From Spirochaetia bacterium UBA5763 (lineage in GTDB: Bacteria > Spirochaetota > UBA4802 > UBA5550), in assembly GCA_002418835.1 (NCBI GenBank), contig DIEX01000003.1:1-45083 (forward strand): 45,083 nt of DNA, in the 5' to 3' direction. Both the position numbers and the translations under genes were made by a program. Below are positions 38,211 through 45,083 of this stretch, piece by piece. The notes beneath the pieces were generated by a model. It did not search any database, had not been told where the DNA came from, and worked only from the letters and a program-made list of their open reading frames with translations. The first letter of the stretch is position 1; the number at the start of each line of letters is the position of its first letter.

Positions 38211-38614
38211 AGAAATAACTCCGGTTCAATAATTTTAAGGCTCTTATAATGTTATACATACAGAAAAAAGCAAGCATTTCATAATAGCAGTTAAAGCTGC
38301 TGAATTTTAATTCTTCTTATTTAAAGGACTGGTGGTTTTTATTGTGGAGTTTATCTGCGGATATTATAATAATAAAATTACTCCTCATTGTCATCATCGC
38401 GCAGGGGGAGATCCGTTATTCTTTTATTATTGAATGCTATTAACAATGGATTAGCTGTCAGCTCTTCCTGCAGCCCTCCAAAGTCTTCCCGGAAATAAGA
38501 TTAAATATCAGATAATTTAAAACAGGTTTATGCTTTACTTCATTGAATGGATGTGAGACAATCGGAATTATACTGAAATATATCTTAAAAGAGATCCATA
38601 ACCGTTAAAACAGA
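38211..38614. other. intergenic region between divergent genes
   Basis: 404 bases between the beta-repeat protein and the LuxR-type regulator. Short frames without ribosome sites occur; no RNA gene or repeat is recognised. The region should hold the two divergent promoters. Confidence 0.5.
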
Positions 38615-39865
38615 ATGTTCCCGATTATATACATATCAACACTTGCTGTGATTGCAGCCATCTGCTTTATCCTCGGATTCCACGTTTTATTCAGGGACCG
38701 ATCCTCGAGGATAAACAGGCTCTTCTTTATTAATTCAATGCTTCTCAATGCTGTGATTGCTTTTACAGTATTCATCCAGATCTCCCCTGATGCTGAAACA
38801 GCGGGTTTTCTTCAGAGAATGTATAATATTGTACTCATTATATTTTTGCTTGAATCTCTCTATTTCAACCTTGTTTTTACCGGGAGGAGTCTGAACAGAA
38901 TCAGCAAGATGATACTCTCAACCTCAACATCCGCAGTCTTCATAATTTTTATTTTTAAAGGAGATGATCTGCTCCATCTTACAAAACAGAACGGCGTATG
39001 GGTTTATGAGCTTCTGAACACCAGGTTCTGGTTTCTCCTCTATTCCCCTCTCCTTTTTCTTATCGTGCTTCTTATGATCTCAACTCTCTACAGTTACAGC
39101 AGGGGGGCTTCGTCAAACAAGGAGAAGAAGCAGGCAGGAGTAATGCTGACTTTTATACTGACATCATGCAGTGCAGGTTTTCTTGTTCTGATGATCATGC
39201 CGCTCTTCGATGGTTTCAGGATACCGCTCCTCACCCCGTATTTTTTTGCGGTATATCTTTACGGAGTTTTTTACGCCATGACAAAATACAGGTTCATGGT
39301 GTTTAATATAAATGATATTGCACAGGATGTACTTTCTCATATTCAGGATGCGGTCATTATACTTACACCTGATAAAAAAATTATGGAGATGAACAACAGT
39401 GCTTCAGTTATGTTAAGATCAGGTTCGGATGAGCTGAAAGGGAAACTCTTCACAGAAATTGTCTATGAGAGAGAAGCTCTGGATGCCGCACTTGATTCTG
39501 TCCGGAATAACCGTGTCTCTCTGAAGCAGAGGATATCATACATGGTGAACCCGGTAGCAGTAATAACAGATTCAGATGTTTCAGCAGTGTATGACAGGTT
39601 CGGCGATTTATCGGCAATCCTTATCATTTCGCGGGAGAACAGGGGTATAAACAATTTCAGGAATTATTTTAAACTTACAGCAAGAGAGATGGATATAATA
39701 CTGAATACAATCTCAGGTATCACAAACATTGAGATGGCAAAAAAGCTTGATATTACCAAGCGCACAGTGGAGACTCACCAGAGCAATATCTACAACAAGC
39801 TGGGGATAAACAACAAGATCGAGCTTCTTAATATAACATCGGACTTCGGGATTAAGCCTCTTTAG
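38615..39865 (+). CDS. membrane-anchored LuxR-type transcriptional regulator with PAS-like domain
   Basis: A 416-residue protein. Residues ~1-225 contain about seven membrane helices like the N-terminal part of some histidine kinases (7TM type). A PAS-like domain follows at about 232-345 (HIQDAVIILTPDKKIMEMN, ESEGKLF-type segment). The C-terminal ~65 residues are a LuxR/GerE helix-turn-helix (LTAREMDIILNTISG, TNIEMAKKLDITKRTVETHQSNIYNKLG). There is no kinase domain, so it would act as a one-step sensor-regulator that binds DNA from the membrane. The start is uncertain; the ribosome site is weak. A cluster of exported-protein genes follows in the same direction, a plausible set of targets. Confidence 0.88.
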   Translation: MFPIIYISTLAVIAAICFILGFHVLFRDRSSRINRLFFINSMLLNAVIAFTVFIQISPDAETAGFLQRMYNIVLIIFLLESLYFNLVFTGRSLNRISKMILSTSTSAVFIIFIFKGDDLLHLTKQNGVWVYELLNTRFWFLLYSPLLFLIVLLMISTLYSYSRGASSNKEKKQAGVMLTFILTSCSAGFLVLMIMPLFDGFRIPLLTPYFFAVYLYGVFYAMTKYRFMVFNINDIAQDVLSHIQDAVIILTPDKKIMEMNNSASVMLRSGSDELKGKLFTEIVYEREALDAALDSVRNNRVSLKQRISYMVNPVAVITDSDVSAVYDRFGDLSAILIISRENRGINNFRNYFKLTAREMDIILNTISGITNIEMAKKLDITKRTVETHQSNIYNKLGINNKIELLNITSDFGIKPL

Positions 39866-39963
39866 CAGTTTATATATTTTTTTGTTCCCTACGTATCTGC
39901 TACGATGACAGGATTCACTGTATCAGGTATAATCGCCCATTCAAAAACTAAAGAGGTATTCCA

Positions 39964-40509
39964 ATGAAAAAAGACATTATGTTAATATCAATCATGATTC
40001 TGTTTCTTTCAGGCTGTGCATCTCTCCCCAAAGAGCCGCCCTTCCCGGATAAATGCGTTCCGGACCAATGTGCAACCTTCAAACTTATGAGAGTCAACAA
40101 GGCCGAACTTGGCGAAAACAGGCTTGGAAATGATTCCATGATAAGGGTGAATGGTAAATATGGCATCTATATCCCTAAAAAGTGGGAGAACTTTAAATCG
40201 GGTTTTGCTGCCGGGAACGCGTACTACTATTTTAATGATGACGCGGTATTTTCACTCCCTGCGGGTACTTATGTTCTGGAGTACCTTGTTTCCCTGGCTT
40301 TTGAGTCAGCACCCAGGAGTGATGCTGCGCCGGAATTTAAGGCAAAGGCAGGAGCAAAATATGAGATCTGGGTATACTTCATCAATACATCAAGAAATAT
40401 CAGTTATAACAGGATGAGAATAACCCGGGGGCTGAAGATAATAAAGATCGTGGAAGTGACAAACTTCAGGGACAATGAAATGTTCATTGGCGAAACGTCA
40501 CCATATTGA
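39964..40509 (+). CDS. lipoprotein of unknown function
   Basis: A 181-residue protein with a standard lipoprotein signal: ISIMILFLSGCASLPKEPP, lipobox LSGC. The mature part includes YGIYIPKKWENFKSGF and LPAGTYVLEYLVSLAFE, and a strand AKAGAKYEIWVYFI. This is the layout of small beta-sandwich surface lipoproteins (P-A-G-x-Y/H then A-x-x-G-x-Y), but I cannot name a family. GAGG precedes the ATG. It begins the exported-protein cluster up to the WD40 gene. Confidence 0.8.
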   Translation: MKKDIMLISIMILFLSGCASLPKEPPFPDKCVPDQCATFKLMRVNKAELGENRLGNDSMIRVNGKYGIYIPKKWENFKSGFAAGNAYYYFNDDAVFSLPAGTYVLEYLVSLAFESAPRSDAAPEFKAKAGAKYEIWVYFINTSRNISYNRMRITRGLKIIKIVEVTNFRDNEMFIGETSPY

Positions 40510-40570
40510 TGGCCTCTAAGCCTTCTTTGCCAGATCTGTTTCTGAAAAACTAAATTAAAAGGAAATTAAT

Positions 40571-41227
40571 ATGAAACAAAAATCAGTATTGTTCTGTTTA
40601 GCCATAAGTATTATATTGCTGTTTTCCTCTTCGTGCGGTACAATGAATTATACTGAACTCCGCACCATGCAGGACAGGACATTTTATCTTGATAAATTCG
40701 AAACGAGTACTTTAGAGTTTTTGCTAAATTTTGAACTGACAGAAGAGGATACAAAAAAACTGCAGAACCATTACGCAAAAAATATCCCCATCGGGAAGAT
40801 AAAAGCCCTCCTTGAAAAGAAGCTGAATATTCAGGTTGATTCTACAGAATTTGAAGCTGCTGTTAAACAGGGGCCTATAACGGAAAATAAAAATTCCATA
40901 TCCGAAAAGAATTACGGTATCCGGTTTGCCCGATGGAAAGCACCCGATGCGGATAAACATAAAAACCAGATAATAGTATATTTTCAGTGCCTGACCGCAA
41001 AAGAACGCGGGCACGGTAGTGTTTGCCCGGTATATATCTACACCTTCTACCTGGTTGTGGATGGCAAATTTATTATGATCGAATATGACAGTTCATCTAC
41101 ACTCGGCTTCAGCGGTGAATATTCCAACTGCAGTGTGAGTGAGGATAAATGGGTTGATTATTATGCCGGCTGCATAAAGGATATGTATAATTCTATGGAA
41201 AATAAAGTTTACTCCATGAAAAAATAA
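40571..41227 (+). CDS. lipoprotein of unknown function
   Basis: A 218-residue protein with signal MKQKSVLFCLAISIILLFSSSCG (lipobox S-S-S-C). The mature part is hydrophilic, with a Lys-rich helix (IGKIKALLEKKLNIQVD) and strands around IIVYFQCLTAKERG and VYIYTFYLVVDGKF. I recognise no family. AGGAA precedes the ATG. It lies 61 bases after the previous lipoprotein and nine bases before the next gene, so the genes are likely one operon. Confidence 0.78.
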   Translation: MKQKSVLFCLAISIILLFSSSCGTMNYTELRTMQDRTFYLDKFETSTLEFLLNFELTEEDTKKLQNHYAKNIPIGKIKALLEKKLNIQVDSTEFEAAVKQGPITENKNSISEKNYGIRFARWKAPDADKHKNQIIVYFQCLTAKERGHGSVCPVYIYTFYLVVDGKFIMIEYDSSSTLGFSGEYSNCSVSEDKWVDYYAGCIKDMYNSMENKVYSMKK

Positions 41228-41236
41228 AAGGGAAAA

Positions 41237-41692
41237 ATGAGAACAAAGCATAAAATCCTGGTAATTGTCAGCACTCTCCCGTTGCTCCTTTTTCACAGCA
41301 GAACTACCGGGAATCTTGAGGAGTCTGTAAAAAAATCTTCAATATTCGGTACGGGGATAATCAGTTCAGTAGAAAAAAGTGAAAGCAGGTGCAGTACGGA
41401 TATTACTGCCCGCATACAGGTTTTAACGGTAATCAAAGGCTCCCTGAAAGATAAACCTCTGCTGATAGATATTACAGAGCATCACTGGCGGAGAGCCTTC
41501 TGGCCGTGGCAGGCGGATTGTCCAAGTGTTCATTATAAAGTCCCCCCCATTGAAATCAGGATAGAAAAAAATACAGAAATTGTTTTCACTGCCGAACATT
41601 TCGATGGTTACAGCGAATGCTATGTAACAGCAGCCGGAGCAATTGACCGGCTTGATGAATTTAAACGTTATGCCGGCGAACAGCTGAAATAA
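41237..41692 (+). CDS. exported protein of unknown function
   Basis: A 151-residue protein with a signal peptide (KHKILVIVSTLPLLLFHSR). The mature part has GTGIISSVEKSESRCSTDITARIQV and VLTVIKGSLKDKPLLIDI, a beta-sheet layout like small OB-fold or NTF-type secreted domains. It contains a Trp/Cys cluster (HHWRRAFWPWQADC). Four cysteines could pair outside the cytoplasm. I recognise no family. AAGGG precedes the ATG. It is nine bases after the lipoprotein and 25 bases before the WD40 gene. Confidence 0.75.
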   Translation: MRTKHKILVIVSTLPLLLFHSRTTGNLEESVKKSSIFGTGIISSVEKSESRCSTDITARIQVLTVIKGSLKDKPLLIDITEHHWRRAFWPWQADCPSVHYKVPPIEIRIEKNTEIVFTAEHFDGYSECYVTAAGAIDRLDEFKRYAGEQLK

Positions 41693-41717
41693 ACGAAAAA
41701 GTCCAGATGAGGTTAGA

Positions 41718-44021
41718 ATGATAAAACGTATAATGTTCACCGTACTTGTGTTTTTTGCTGCAGTAACAGCAATACTCTACGCGGATGGGAAGAGCGGAAA
41801 TTCAGGTCCTGAGCTTGTTTTCAACACAGGTCATTCCGGGGATGTATTTACAGTTGATTTCAGCAGTAACGGAAAATTTCTAGCCTCAGGATCGGCCGAC
41901 GGAGCGGTAAAGATATGGGATGCCGCAACGGGGAGAGAACTCCGTATTGCCGGGTCACACCGGGGAGATGTATCAAGAGTGAAGTTCAGCCCCGACAGCA
42001 GATTCCTTGCCTCCTGCGGTCGGGATAAAAAAATTCAGATTTGGAAAACTGAAGACTGGAGCCTTCTTGAAGTACTTGATGGTCATGACGCATGGGTTAA
42101 ATCCCTCTCATTCAGCCCGGACAGCAGGATGCTTGCATCAGCGGGAGAGGAACCGGAGATTATAATATGGAACACGGAGAACTGGCGCAAGGTAAAGACC
42201 ATAAATGAGCGGGTTGAAAAAATGAGCGATGTGGCATTTTCACCTGACGGGAAGTTTATGGCCTCGGGATTTTATAATAAATCGGCTTACAAAGGGACTG
42301 TTTTGATAAGAGATACCGCGTCATGGTCTGTCGTAAAAACAATAAACCATCCGAACCCTCTAAAGCTCTGTTTCAGCCCTGACTCAAAGACTCTTGTGGC
42401 AAACTGGCAGATATATGATTTTTCAAGCGGGGAGAAAAAAGGTGTGATTTATAGCACCACTCCTCTTGTCTTCAGCCCCGATGGTAAAAGCATTATAACA
42501 TCGAAAGACCTTGACGGAGTTTTTATAAATAATCCTGTGACAGGGTTAAGCACGGCTCAGATCTCCCTGAACAAAACTTACGCCTATGATATTGCTATTC
42601 ATCCGGGGGGAACGCTTCTTGCAGTGGCGCTTTCAGGCGGAACGATTGCCTACGTTGATATCAATAAGAAGAAGGAGTTAAAGCGTCTCTCTGATACCGA
42701 TGGAGGTTTTCTGGCATTCTATGCCAGGATAAATTTCAAAAATAACGGCACATTGGTGGCACGAAAGGATGCAGGGGAGAACCTTACACTCTGGAATATG
42801 ATTAAAGGAGTAAGAATTAATACATACCGTGTCCCTGAAAAAGGTAATCTATGGACATTTTCAGAAAAGGGAAAACTTTTTGCATATTCAGGGACAGGCG
42901 GAAAAGTTGTGCTAATAGATACAGATACCGGGAAAGAGGTAAGATCTTATCCGGAAGTCATGTCCACTTTACAGACAATTGAACTTAACCGGGACGGAAG
43001 CCGTTTGCTTCTTGCACTATGGAAAACCATAAAGCTGATTGATACTTCAACATGGAAAGAGATTATTTCTATTAATACCGCCAATAACAAGCTTTCGAAA
43101 CTGAGCTCCGACGGCAGGTTCATCGCCTCGGCATCAGGGAGCCCTGATTACAACATAACAGTATTTAATACAGCGGACGGTAAAATTAAAACCGTACTGA
43201 AAGGGCACAGCAACAGGATCCATACCCTGGATTTCTCCCCTGACGGAAAAAGGCTCATTTCGGGGAGCGGAGAGGATCACAATGACAACTCCCTGAGGCT
43301 CTGGGACATCGAAAGCGGGAGCCAGTTAAGTACCCTTGCGAAAAAGGGGGGCTTTATCTATTCCGCAGCCTTTTCACCTGACGGTAAAAAAGTCGCCGCT
43401 GTATCCACATTCAGAAAAGTTATGCTTTTTGACGCGTCAGGCGGAAGTTCAATAGTGGAGTTTGAAGTGAAGGGTGCCAATTTGACAAAGATTACATTTT
43501 CCGTAGATGGCAGACGACTCCTGATCGGTTCACGGGAAGGTGTAATAAGAATATATGATATTGAAAAAGATGCTGTTATAGCTACATCTGCATTTACAAA
43601 GGGGAATGAATATGCCCTGGCCTCTTCTGACGGACGCTATGACGCGACAAAGGGTGGAATTGAAAACCTCCACTGGGTTTCCGGAAACGAGGTCATTATG
43701 CTCGGTGACTTTGACAAAGGATTTCATAAAAAAGGGCTGCTCCCTCTCCTTGCAGGCTACAGCGGAAAAATCGAGGAGAAAGCCCCTGACGCTGTAGACG
43801 TATCAAAACAGCTCATAGGAAAGATCGGCTCTATATCAGGAAGAGAGATAACTGTAAACAGCAGCAGAGCCCTTGCCATGGGCGATAAAATCTTTCTCCT
43901 CTCCGGAGGAAAAAAAATAATCATAGAGGTGACGTTCCCAATGATGACTGTTGCGAAGTGTAAAGCCGTGAACTCATCTGATGCAGGTAAGATAAAGAAA
44001 GGTATGCCAGTTTTCAGATAA
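41718..44021 (+). CDS. exported WD40 repeat protein without effector domain
   Basis: A 767-residue protein. A signal peptide (MIKRIMFTVLVFFAAVTAIL) is followed by about twelve to fourteen WD40 repeats (residues ~30-640), for example HSGDVFTVDFSSNGKFLASG and GHDAWVKSLSFSPDSRMLAS, enough for two propellers. Next comes a region with YALASSDGRYDATKGGIENL and SGNEVIMLGDF. That element normally joins WD40 repeats to a caspase-like peptidase in other proteins, but no peptidase follows. The end (IGKIGSISGREITVNSSRAL ... KGMPVF) resembles an SH3-like fold. It probably serves as a protein-binding scaffold in the periplasm or at the surface. GAGG precedes the ATG. Confidence 0.92.
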   Translation: MIKRIMFTVLVFFAAVTAILYADGKSGNSGPELVFNTGHSGDVFTVDFSSNGKFLASGSADGAVKIWDAATGRELRIAGSHRGDVSRVKFSPDSRFLASCGRDKKIQIWKTEDWSLLEVLDGHDAWVKSLSFSPDSRMLASAGEEPEIIIWNTENWRKVKTINERVEKMSDVAFSPDGKFMASGFYNKSAYKGTVLIRDTASWSVVKTINHPNPLKLCFSPDSKTLVANWQIYDFSSGEKKGVIYSTTPLVFSPDGKSIITSKDLDGVFINNPVTGLSTAQISLNKTYAYDIAIHPGGTLLAVALSGGTIAYVDINKKKELKRLSDTDGGFLAFYARINFKNNGTLVARKDAGENLTLWNMIKGVRINTYRVPEKGNLWTFSEKGKLFAYSGTGGKVVLIDTDTGKEVRSYPEVMSTLQTIELNRDGSRLLLALWKTIKLIDTSTWKEIISINTANNKLSKLSSDGRFIASASGSPDYNITVFNTADGKIKTVLKGHSNRIHTLDFSPDGKRLISGSGEDHNDNSLRLWDIESGSQLSTLAKKGGFIYSAAFSPDGKKVAAVSTFRKVMLFDASGGSSIVEFEVKGANLTKITFSVDGRRLLIGSREGVIRIYDIEKDAVIATSAFTKGNEYALASSDGRYDATKGGIENLHWVSGNEVIMLGDFDKGFHKKGLLPLLAGYSGKIEEKAPDAVDVSKQLIGKIGSISGREITVNSSRALAMGDKIFLLSGGKKIIIEVTFPMMTVAKCKAVNSSDAGKIKKGMPVFR

Positions 44022-44087
44022 TCTTTAAGAAGAGAATGTTCATGTTAAACTTTTTAAGAATCAGGAAGGGATAAGAAGATGAGCCTC

Positions 44088-44375
44088 TTATCTCTTCTTC
44101 CTGTCAGTTGATTCCCTGTGTTCTTCACAAAGTCTGTAGAGTTTACCTGTGCGGGGATTCTTGTCAGTAACCTTAACACCGCATCTTACACATAAACCCT
44201 GCTCTCTCCTGTTTTTATAAAGCCTCATGTATCTCTCTGTTCCGGATGATTTGTATCTGCTTACCTGGATCCTGTATCCTTTGAAGAGATAATTACCGAT
44301 AGATCCGTCAGACCCGTTTTTAAGATCCTCAATCATCTTTTCAAGAGCTTTAATTGTGACTTTTTTTGGTTCCAT
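44088..44375 (-). CDS. small zinc-ribbon-like protein
   Basis: A 95-residue basic protein. The C-terminal half contains CVRCGVKVTDKNPRTGKLYRLC followed by EEH: a C-x2-C and C-x2-H pattern that should bind one zinc ion. The N-terminal part is a helix (VTIKALEKMIEDLKNG). Basic Tyr/Arg residues between (YKSSGTERYMRLYKNRRE) suggest nucleic-acid binding. I recall similar small proteins of unknown function but no name. AGGAAG precedes the ATG. It converges on the WD40 gene. Confidence 0.75.
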   Translation of the reverse strand: MEPKKVTIKALEKMIEDLKNGSDGSIGNYLFKGYRIQVSRYKSSGTERYMRLYKNRREQGLCVRCGVKVTDKNPRTGKLYRLCEEHRESTDRKKR

Positions 44376-44578
44376 TGTGATGCTTCCTGTGAGTATTTAT
44401 TTTAATTACAACATTAGAAATTTATAGTGTTTCTTTTCAATAAAAAAAGTTAATATATTTATGAAACGTTTTAAAAAACACGGCCTGTATCGGCTTTTTT
44501 CCCGTGTTATTAATTAACTTGACTGAATGATTTACTTGTTTAAAGAGTGTTTAAAATAATACGCCGGAGGAGCTAATT

Positions 44579-44968
44579 GTGAAGTGGTGGATATTGTACA
44601 TTATTCTCGGAGTGGTAATAGCGGCAATAGTGGCCGGCTACTTTTTTCTTAAAAAGAGAATGGAGAAGAAGGTTTCACTCCAGAAAGATCTCGTTGATCA
44701 GCATAAAATTGTCACATCTATACTTATTCTTGAAAAAAGAATGGATAAGGTAAATAATGCAAATATACCTAAAAGTGTAATTGCCCAGATTCCGAAGATT
44801 TATAAGTTCAGAAAAGTGCCTATTGTTAAAGCAAAAATAGGGCCCCAGGTGATGGATCTTCTCTGCGATGAAGAGATCTTTAATAAACTTCCTGAACGTA
44901 AAAGTGTAAATGTTGAACTTGCCGGCATATTTATTGCAGGAATAAAGCAGCAGAAAGGTAAAAAATAA
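44579..44968 (+). CDS. small membrane-anchored protein of unknown function
   Basis: A 129-residue protein with one N-terminal membrane helix (WWILYIILGVVIAAIVAGYFFL), a Lys-rich cytoplasmic flank and a soluble part (HKIVTSILILEKRMDKVNN, KIYKFRKVPIVKAKIGPQV). It begins with GTG: GGAGGAG ends eight bases before it and no ATG fits. I recognise no family. The remaining bases to the window end (44969-45083) hold no gene; TTGACA at 45008-45013 may be a promoter -35 box of a gene beyond the edge. Confidence 0.72.
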   Translation: MKWWILYIILGVVIAAIVAGYFFLKKRMEKKVSLQKDLVDQHKIVTSILILEKRMDKVNNANIPKSVIAQIPKIYKFRKVPIVKAKIGPQVMDLLCDEEIFNKLPERKSVNVELAGIFIAGIKQQKGKK

Positions 44969-45083
44969 AAATTTTAATATTAATTTAATTTTCATAAAAA
45001 ATTAATATTGACATGACTTATGGCATGGCAGTAATGTCCATTTCGTTGTTAAGAGATCAGCGACGGTTCTGCGGGAAGATTTT

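Overview
The window looks like chromosomal DNA from a diderm (Gram-negative-type) environmental bacterium of moderate GC content. Many products carry signal peptides or lipoprotein signals with loose, SSC-type lipoboxes. There is a periplasm-directed cyclophilin, large secreted repeat proteins, a sugar-independent PTS EIIA beside ruvB, a CheX-like protein, STAS and EAL signalling proteins. This combination is compatible with Spirochaetota, but I cannot prove the phylum from the sequence alone. No rRNA, tRNA, CRISPR array or intact insertion sequence was seen.

Layout. (1) 1-4.6 kb is an accessory, toxin-rich segment. It holds the 3' end of a large protein with an AT-rich tail and a small AT-rich four-helix membrane protein directly behind it (a possible toxin/immunity pair). 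Then come a DUF3467 protein, a HicA/HicB pair, an XRE repressor with two operator-like palindromes, and a DUF4258/YgiT-type zinc-finger pair, with dispersed-repeat-like sequence between them. (2) 4.6-8.8 kb holds an HD-domain protein, an operon of two paralogous ~52-residue proteins with promoter, double operator and terminator, hemolysin III, a membrane protein/ECF sigma/anti-sigma operon divergent from hemolysin III, and a CheX-like gene. (3) 8.8-15.6 kb carries YitT, an atypical Rieske protein, a 12-MORN-repeat exported protein with YjbQ, ruvB with a PtsN-like EIIA, a STAS protein, a metallo-beta-lactamase-fold hydrolase and a 44-residue protein with its own promoter and terminator. (4) 15.7-28.7 kb carries DUF523/DUF1722, a GGDEF-EAL protein, an AraC regulator with an M28 peptidase, an ion-transport/stress group (KefB-type antiporter, double Usp, NhaP2/CvrA-type antiporter), a TerB-like protein, DUF167 with endonuclease IV, and a second EAL protein. 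(5) 28.9-31.7 kb carries uvrB and an exported cyclophilin. (6) 31.7-45 kb is mostly envelope or secreted proteins: a papain-like protease with lectin-like repeats and a companion lectin-like protein, repeat proteins, lipoproteins, a membrane-anchored LuxR-type regulator, a WD40 protein without an effector domain, and two small proteins at the end.

The most interesting items are the twin small-protein operon at 5.3-5.8 kb, the matched divergent promoter pair GCAACC-N14/15-CTGTTTTAA between hemolysin III and the ECF sigma operon, the putative toxin/immunity tail at the left edge, the secreted papain/lectin pair, the Rieske protein lacking a ligand histidine, and the self-contained 44-residue gene at 15.4 kb.
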